Source of the DNA: a virus
Strand: one strand, 5' to 3'
Virus record (IMG/VR): IMGVR_UViG_3300046777_001343
Span: 1 to 52,054 of that record
DNA: 52,054 nucleotides
In this document: positions 49,665-52,054 of the stretch, one piece after another
How the letters are laid out: every line of letters begins with the position of its first letter
How positions within the stretch are numbered: position 1 is the first letter of the stretch
Program-made: the position numbers and the translations under genes
The notes under the pieces: generated by a model
Databases searched by the model: none
Seen by the model: only the letters and a program-made list of their open reading frames with translations
What the model was told of the DNA's origin: nothing

Positions 49665-49741
49665 TATTCTCCTATTGCAAACCAGATAAGCATAGCAGCA
49701 AGAATAAACCCTGCCCCCATACCAAGTACAAAACTTATCAT
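49664..49741 (-). CDS. Tiny membrane peptide
   Basis: 25 residues, a single hydrophobic helix (MISFVLGMGAGFILAAMLIW). It overlaps both neighbours (ATGA and TAATG), with AAAGGA upstream. Confidence 0.45.
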   Translation of the reverse strand: MISFVLGMGAGFILAAMLIWFAIGE

Positions 49742-49983
49742 CCCATATCCTTTTCCCATAGAGTTAAACACTTAGTACATTGTATACCATTCTCACGCAT
49801 ATACCAAGTATGATCACAGCCAAGAACCCTATCTTTGGGCTTTCTGTGGACACCTTCTCTAACCTGTTGTCTAAAGATACCATTTGGATCATGGATATGG
49901 CACTTATCTCCAATGCGCCAGTCCTCCACTTTATATTTACACGGAAGACCTTTTTTTGTTAGTGAACTACAGTCTCTTGCCAT
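49738..49983 (-). CDS. Zinc-binding protein
   Basis: 81 residues. The first half has CSSLTKKGLPCKY with CHIHD, a small treble-clef-like pattern. The second half has GCDHTWYMRENGIQCTKC, a second ribbon. It overlaps its neighbours closely. Function unknown. Confidence 0.62.
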   Translation of the reverse strand: MARDCSSLTKKGLPCKYKVEDWRIGDKCHIHDPNGIFRQQVREGVHRKPKDRVLGCDHTWYMRENGIQCTKCLTLWEKDMG

Positions 49984-50074
49984 TTACACACCAAATTTTG
50001 TAATCGCTCATGGTTTGATGATTATCCCAATATTCAATATTTTCTTTTTCCATTTTGCAGGTTGGGCAAATCAT
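49967..50074 (-). CDS. Tiny zinc-ribbon-like peptide
   Basis: 35 residues, ATGA overlap with the gene before it. CPTC at residues 3-6 and one later Cys. Probably translated by coupling. Function unknown. Confidence 0.4.
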   Translation of the reverse strand: MICPTCKMEKENIEYWDNHQTMSDYKIWCVNGKRL

Positions 50075-50193
50075 TGTCTGTGCCGTTTCTTATTACCAAA
50101 ACGAATCTTAACTTCAGCCTTAGCCTGATCTACAATGGCTTTGGTGATTTCTTCAACACTAAACTCTTGGTCGAATGTTTGTTCAGTATCCAC
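50071..50193 (-). CDS. Small helical protein
   Basis: 40 residues with a GTG start that overlaps the previous gene by 11 nt. An acidic start (VDTEQTFDQEF) and a basic end (RFGNKKRHRQ). The start codon lacks a strong ribosome-binding site. Confidence 0.4.
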   Translation of the reverse strand: MDTEQTFDQEFSVEEITKAIVDQAKAEVKIRFGNKKRHRQ

Positions 50194-50389
50194 CTAGGCA
50201 CTCATTTCTTGTATGGTAAAGTCTAATCTTAGTCATAGTCTTTTTGTTGGGTGCATTAAGTGGTTCTCCACATGCTCCACACTCCATATCCCATTCGCCA
50301 GAAAAGAAGTCGTATCGTAATCCTTTTGTGCGATTATATTTTTCTATTCTAAACTGGGTAAATGGATCAGGAATTTCTAAATTTATCAT
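50183..50389 (-). CDS. Small zinc-binding protein
   Basis: 68 residues from ATG 50389; the longer frame from 50464 contains the promoter and is rejected. CGACGEPL and a late Cys could bind zinc. It is rich in aromatic and basic residues. It heads a leftward unit with a consensus leaderless promoter. Confidence 0.6.
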   Translation of the reverse strand: MINLEIPDPFTQFRIEKYNRTKGLRYDFFSGEWDMECGACGEPLNAPNKKTMTKIRLYHTRNECLGGY

Positions 50390-50395
50390 ACTACA

Positions 50396-50424
50396 AGAAT
50401 ACCGTATTTCGGCAGGGATGTCAA
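50396..50424 (-). promoter_or_regulatory. Consensus leaderless promoter (leftward)
   Basis: Minus strand: TTGACA (50424-50419), 17 bp, TATTCT (50401-50396), 6 nt, ATG 50389. Confidence 0.8.
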
Positions 50425-50427
50425 GTC

Positions 50428-50553
50428 TTAAGAAACAAGACCCATAGACAAATGAGTAAAGCAAACGTCAGCAACAATATAGTCGGCGTGATCTACGACA
50501 ATATCAAAATGTGTAGCGTCTTTGTCGCAAAAAAAACACTTAGATTTATTCAT
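50428..50553 (-). CDS. Small zinc-finger-like protein
   Basis: 41 residues from ATG 50553. CFFC at residues 6-9 and CFTH near residue 31 are possible zinc ligands (C-C-C-H). A leaderless promoter ends 6 nt upstream. Function unknown. Confidence 0.58.
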   Translation of the reverse strand: MNKSKCFFCDKDATHFDIVVDHADYIVADVCFTHLSMGLVS

Positions 50554-50559
50554 ACATTC

Positions 50560-50568
50560 ATTATATCA
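50560..50568 (-). promoter_or_regulatory. Extended -10, leaderless promoter (leftward)
   Basis: Minus strand: TGA then TATAAT (50565-50560), 6 nt, ATG 50553. A weak -35, TTTGCG, lies 17 bp upstream. Confidence 0.65.
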
Positions 50569-50596
50569 TGTTTAAAGTTCGGCGCAAAATAGAAGT

Positions 50597-50633
50597 AAAA
50601 AACCTCCATATGCCCTAAAAGGGCACTAAGGTT
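50597..50633 (-). terminator. Leftward terminator
   Basis: GCCCT (50612-50616) pairs with AGGGC (50620-50624), with an outer AACCT/AGGTT pairing. On the minus strand it is followed by six T. It ends the 50730 gene and shields the next promoter. Confidence 0.72.
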
Positions 50634-50730
50634 TACATTCCTTCATATGCTTATATAAACTTTCATGAGCAAAACCTTTTCTAAAATCCCATTCTTTCTT
50701 GCAGGTAGGACATACTATGGTTCTACTCAT
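50626..50730 (-). CDS. Tiny C2HC zinc-finger protein
   Basis: 34 residues with GGAGG upstream. It reads CPTCKKEW, then YKHMKEC: Cys-Cys-His-Cys spacing of a classical-like zinc finger. It has its own promoter and terminator. It may bind nucleic acid or regulate early genes. Confidence 0.62.
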   Translation of the reverse strand: MSRTIVCPTCKKEWDFRKGFAHESLYKHMKECKP

Positions 50731-50752
50731 TCATCCTCCATTGATATAATCA

Positions 50753-50781
50753 ATTATCTCATATTTGGCACTGTATGTCAA
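50753..50781 (-). promoter_or_regulatory. Promoter for the tiny zinc-finger gene (leftward)
   Basis: Minus strand: TTGACA (50781-50776), 17 bp, GATAAT (50758-50753) with a TGA extension. A leader of about 17 nt contains GGAGG. Confidence 0.7.
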
Positions 50782-50927
50782 GTGGACAGTTTATACTCAT
50801 ATCCAGGAGTCTCAACCTTTACTTTATACACGCTGCTGAGTTAGTCCGTGTTGGCTTTTCGTGATAGTCACCTACCAAGAAAGTTTATGAAGGTAATACT
50901 CACCATATGGCTTTCGGCTTCTATACA
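50782..50927. other. Gene-poor gap between divergent promoters
   Basis: No convincing gene. A leftward transcript from the promoter at 50928 would cross it. On the minus strand a GTG-started 17-residue frame (VYKVKVETPGYEYKLST) ends at the -35 of the zinc-finger promoter; it is too short to call. A small RNA is possible. Confidence 0.3.
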
Positions 50928-50956
50928 ATTATATCCATTTTGCCACGGTATGTCAA
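50928..50956 (-). promoter_or_regulatory. Consensus promoter, no clear gene (leftward)
   Basis: Minus strand: TTGACA (50956-50951), 17 bp, TATAAT (50933-50928). It is fully consensus, yet no good start codon follows at the leaderless distance. Confidence 0.72.
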
Positions 50957-50957
50957 G

Positions 50958-50963
50958 TATAAT
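50958..50963 (+). promoter_or_regulatory. TATAAT box, leaderless promoter for the GIY-YIG-like gene
   Basis: TATAAT ends 6 nt before ATG 50970. It lies 1 nt from the -35 of the leftward promoter, so RNA polymerase could not occupy both at once. Confidence 0.6.
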
Positions 50964-50969
50964 GAACCT

Positions 50970-51290
50970 ATGGAAGAAGCAGTCTTATATATACTATATA
51001 GCCCATTACATAAGGCTGTTAAAGTTGGGATATCTGATATAAGCGGAAGAAGGTTTGCAAGCCATAGGACCAAGGGTTGGATATTGATCAAGTATTGGCA
51101 TTTTTTCGAACGGGATAAAGCGAGAGCCGTAGAAACCCTAGTACTAAGAACACTAAGGGAAAGATATGGACACTTTCTGGATAAGTCGGATATGCCTCAA
51201 AATGGATACACAGAAACCTTTGATGCCTCAAAGATAACTCGTAGGGCTTTGATCCGTATGGTCAATAGGGCTATAAAGGATGTATCGTAA
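50970..51290 (+). CDS. GIY-YIG-like nuclease
   Basis: 106 residues from ATG 50970; an earlier in-frame ATG (50907) lies upstream of the promoter box. LYILYSPLHKAVKVGISD followed by RRFASHRTKGWIL and an ERDKARAVETLVLRTLRE helix match GIY-YIG nucleases of the T5orf172/MUG113 type (Tyr, Arg and a catalytic Glu). It is the only rightward gene near the origin and may cut host DNA, or act in homing or replication. Confidence 0.62.
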   Translation: MEEAVLYILYSPLHKAVKVGISDISGRRFASHRTKGWILIKYWHFFERDKARAVETLVLRTLRERYGHFLDKSDMPQNGYTETFDASKITRRALIRMVNRAIKDVS

Positions 51291-51309
51291 TCTTTATTTA
51301 CCGTGGTTT

Positions 51310-51435
51310 TTACTCAGATATACATGAAGTGCAGACAAATGGTTCATCAGTTGGTTTGAAGTGTAGTTCATCACATTGAGTACAGGCTATTTTGTACCCC
51401 ATAAACTTAGTATATGATGATTCTAATTTGTGCAT
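51310..51435 (-). CDS. Small zinc-ribbon protein
   Basis: 41 residues. CTQCDELHF and CTSC form a zinc ribbon. A leaderless promoter ends 6 nt upstream of ATG 51435. It lies next to the origin and converges on the GIY-YIG-like gene. Confidence 0.65.
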   Translation of the reverse strand: MHKLESSYTKFMGYKIACTQCDELHFKPTDEPFVCTSCISE

Positions 51436-51441
51436 TGGATT

Positions 51442-51450
51442 ATTATATCA
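51442..51450 (-). promoter_or_regulatory. Extended -10, leaderless promoter (leftward)
   Basis: Minus strand: TGA then TATAAT (51447-51442), 6 nt, ATG 51435. A DnaA box (51454-51462) lies just upstream, which may link initiation and transcription. Confidence 0.65.
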
Positions 51451-51453
51451 GAG

Positions 51454-51462
51454 TTATCCACA
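51454..51462 (+). promoter_or_regulatory. DnaA box 1
   Basis: A perfect TTATCCACA. It lies directly upstream of the promoter for the zinc-ribbon gene. Confidence 0.75.
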
Positions 51463-51465
51463 GGT

Positions 51466-51588
51466 TTAGCAGTTATGAGTATATCCACAATCAGGACATT
51501 TCTCTCCTGGATTTGCTACACAATCGTCACACCAATCTGGTGCATCTTTCCATAACTTACCCAATGAATCATATTCTGGTTTGTCCAT
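51466..51588 (-). CDS. Small zinc-binding protein
   Basis: 40 residues. WCDDC, CPDC and a final Cys could bind zinc; the rest is acidic. A leaderless promoter ends 6 nt upstream. Function unknown. A near-match DnaA box (ATATCCACA, 51481-51489) lies inside the gene. Confidence 0.62.
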   Translation of the reverse strand: MDKPEYDSLGKLWKDAPDWCDDCVANPGEKCPDCGYTHNC

Positions 51589-51594
51589 ATGTAT

Positions 51595-51603
51595 AGTATA
51601 TCA
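51595..51603 (-). promoter_or_regulatory. Extended -10, leaderless promoter (leftward)
   Basis: Minus strand: TGA then TATACT (51600-51595), 6 nt, ATG 51588. DnaA box 2 begins 6 bp upstream of it. Confidence 0.62.
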
Positions 51604-51608
51604 AAGAG

Positions 51609-51969
51609 TTATCCACAGCCTGATAAGCCAAAAATGTCATAGTTATCCACATGTTATCCACAGATTAATCTTACTGATTAGATTATTAGATAGGGTAGAA
51701 GTGGAGTGAAGTGGAGGATAGTGGAGTACTGAGCACTTTTATAGATGGCTTCGTAATCTTTGACGGGCCAAACCCCAAACCCCCAAACCTTAATAGCGGC
51801 ATTATACCCCAAACCTTTATATCTGTCAAACCTTTATATGCATGGCTTGGGCATTATATACTACAAACAATGGTTTGTCAAGCCCATTTTCATGCAAAAC
51901 CTTCATATAAAATTTGCTCAAATTTGCTCAGAAAATAAAGAAAACCTTTATAAAAATATATAAAGGTTT
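51609..51969. other. Probable replication origin (DnaA boxes, iterons, AT-rich hairpin)
   Basis: Perfect TTATCCACA boxes lie at 51609-51617, 51643-51651 and 51654-51662 (plus 51454-51462). Direct copies of AAACCTTTATA follow at 51811-51821, 51828-51838 and 51942-51952, with one-base variants at 51785 and 51897. The copy at 51942 forms a perfect 11-bp inverted repeat with TATAAAGGTTT at 51959-51969. AATTTGCTCA is repeated in tandem at 51911-51930. The region has no convincing gene. This is the standard layout of a DnaA-dependent or iteron origin with an unwinding element. Confidence 0.72.
51942..51969. repeat. 11-bp inverted iteron pair in the origin
   Basis: AAACCTTTATA (51942-51952), 6-nt AT loop, TATAAAGGTTT (51959-51969). 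The arms are perfect and share the iteron sequence. Confidence 0.8.
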
Positions 51970-52054
51970 GATAAATATTTAAATATCAGGAAATAATTTA
52001 TAGTGGTTTGTTATGGTGTATTTACTATAGGGGATTGTGGGTATCATCTTGATC
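51970..52054. other. AT-rich right edge, no gene seen
   Basis: The last ~85 bases are AT-rich with no recognised gene or promoter with a clear target. They probably continue the origin or lead into genes outside the window. Confidence 0.4.

Noticed and set aside
50862-50927. 17-residue leftward peptide VYKVKVETPGYEYKLST and similar tiny frames
   Set aside because: Too short, no ribosome-binding site and no leaderless spacing to the promoter.
1-52054. Integrase, excisionase pair, attachment site or insertion sequence
   Set aside because: No integrase or transposase motif and no flanking inverted repeats with target duplications were seen; the HTH protein at 11325 alone is not evidence of lysogeny.

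Overview
The window is part of a tailed double-stranded DNA phage (Caudoviricetes), most likely a siphovirus: it has a tape measure protein and baseplate/tail-tip genes but no visible tail sheath. The host is probably an AT-rich actinobacterium. The evidence is a WhiB-type Fe-S regulator, a DUF7455-type zinc protein, an actinophage-style gene set (DnaE polymerase, RecA, Cas4-like nuclease, DUF3310) and widespread leaderless promoters. A freshwater actinobacterial host is an inference only. The left edge cuts the tape measure gene. Portal, capsid and head genes are not in the window and presumably lie further left.

Layout. Positions 1-11.2 kb: tail tip and fibre genes in one tight rightward run of TAATG overlaps. 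11.2-22.4 kb: replication and recombination (HTH protein, DnaB helicase, primase, probable ssDNA-binding protein, DnaE polymerase, RecA, Cas4-like nuclease, RuvC-like resolvase). 22.4-24.1 kb: two glycosyltransferases. 24.1-26.9 kb: HTH protein, DUF3310 protein, terminase small and large subunits. 26.9-34 kb: two exported coiled-coil proteins (one with PA14 and a proline-rich stalk), holin-like proteins, HslV-like peptidase, JmjC-like oxygenase, exported subtilase, tRNA-Asn and CHAP endolysin. 34-40 kb: an accessory block of modifying enzymes (Asp/Asn-hydroxylase-like, two sulfotransferases, an APS-kinase/nucleotidylyltransferase fusion, three DUF2061 proteins, a flavin-dependent halogenase). 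40-45.8 kb: small proteins, WhiB, Hsp20, two probable structured RNAs, an HNH endonuclease and a thioredoxin. 45.8-51.6 kb: a mainly leftward region with five tRNAs, a HAD phosphatase, two glutathione-peroxidase-like proteins, a prolyl-hydroxylase-like enzyme and many very small zinc-binding or membrane proteins. 51.45-52 kb: a probable replication origin with four perfect TTATCCACA DnaA boxes, iterons and an AT-rich hairpin region.

Two themes stand out. First, at least 15 genes have a -10 box ending 5 to 7 nt (13 of 15 cases 6 or 7) before the start codon, so the transcript should begin at the start codon and lack a Shine-Dalgarno sequence; several carry a perfect TTGACA at 17 bp spacing. 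Tightly coupled late genes use Shine-Dalgarno sequences and stop/start overlaps instead. Second, the phage carries an unusual set of post-synthetic modification enzymes: three different Fe/2-oxoglutarate oxygenase folds, a glycosyltransferase resembling the hydroxyproline-GlcNAc family, a GT32-like transferase, two sulfotransferases, a CysC-like kinase fused to a nucleotidylyltransferase, and a halogenase. Together they could decorate virion fibres, the exported proline-rich protein or the host surface. All functions are read from sequence motifs; no database search was run.
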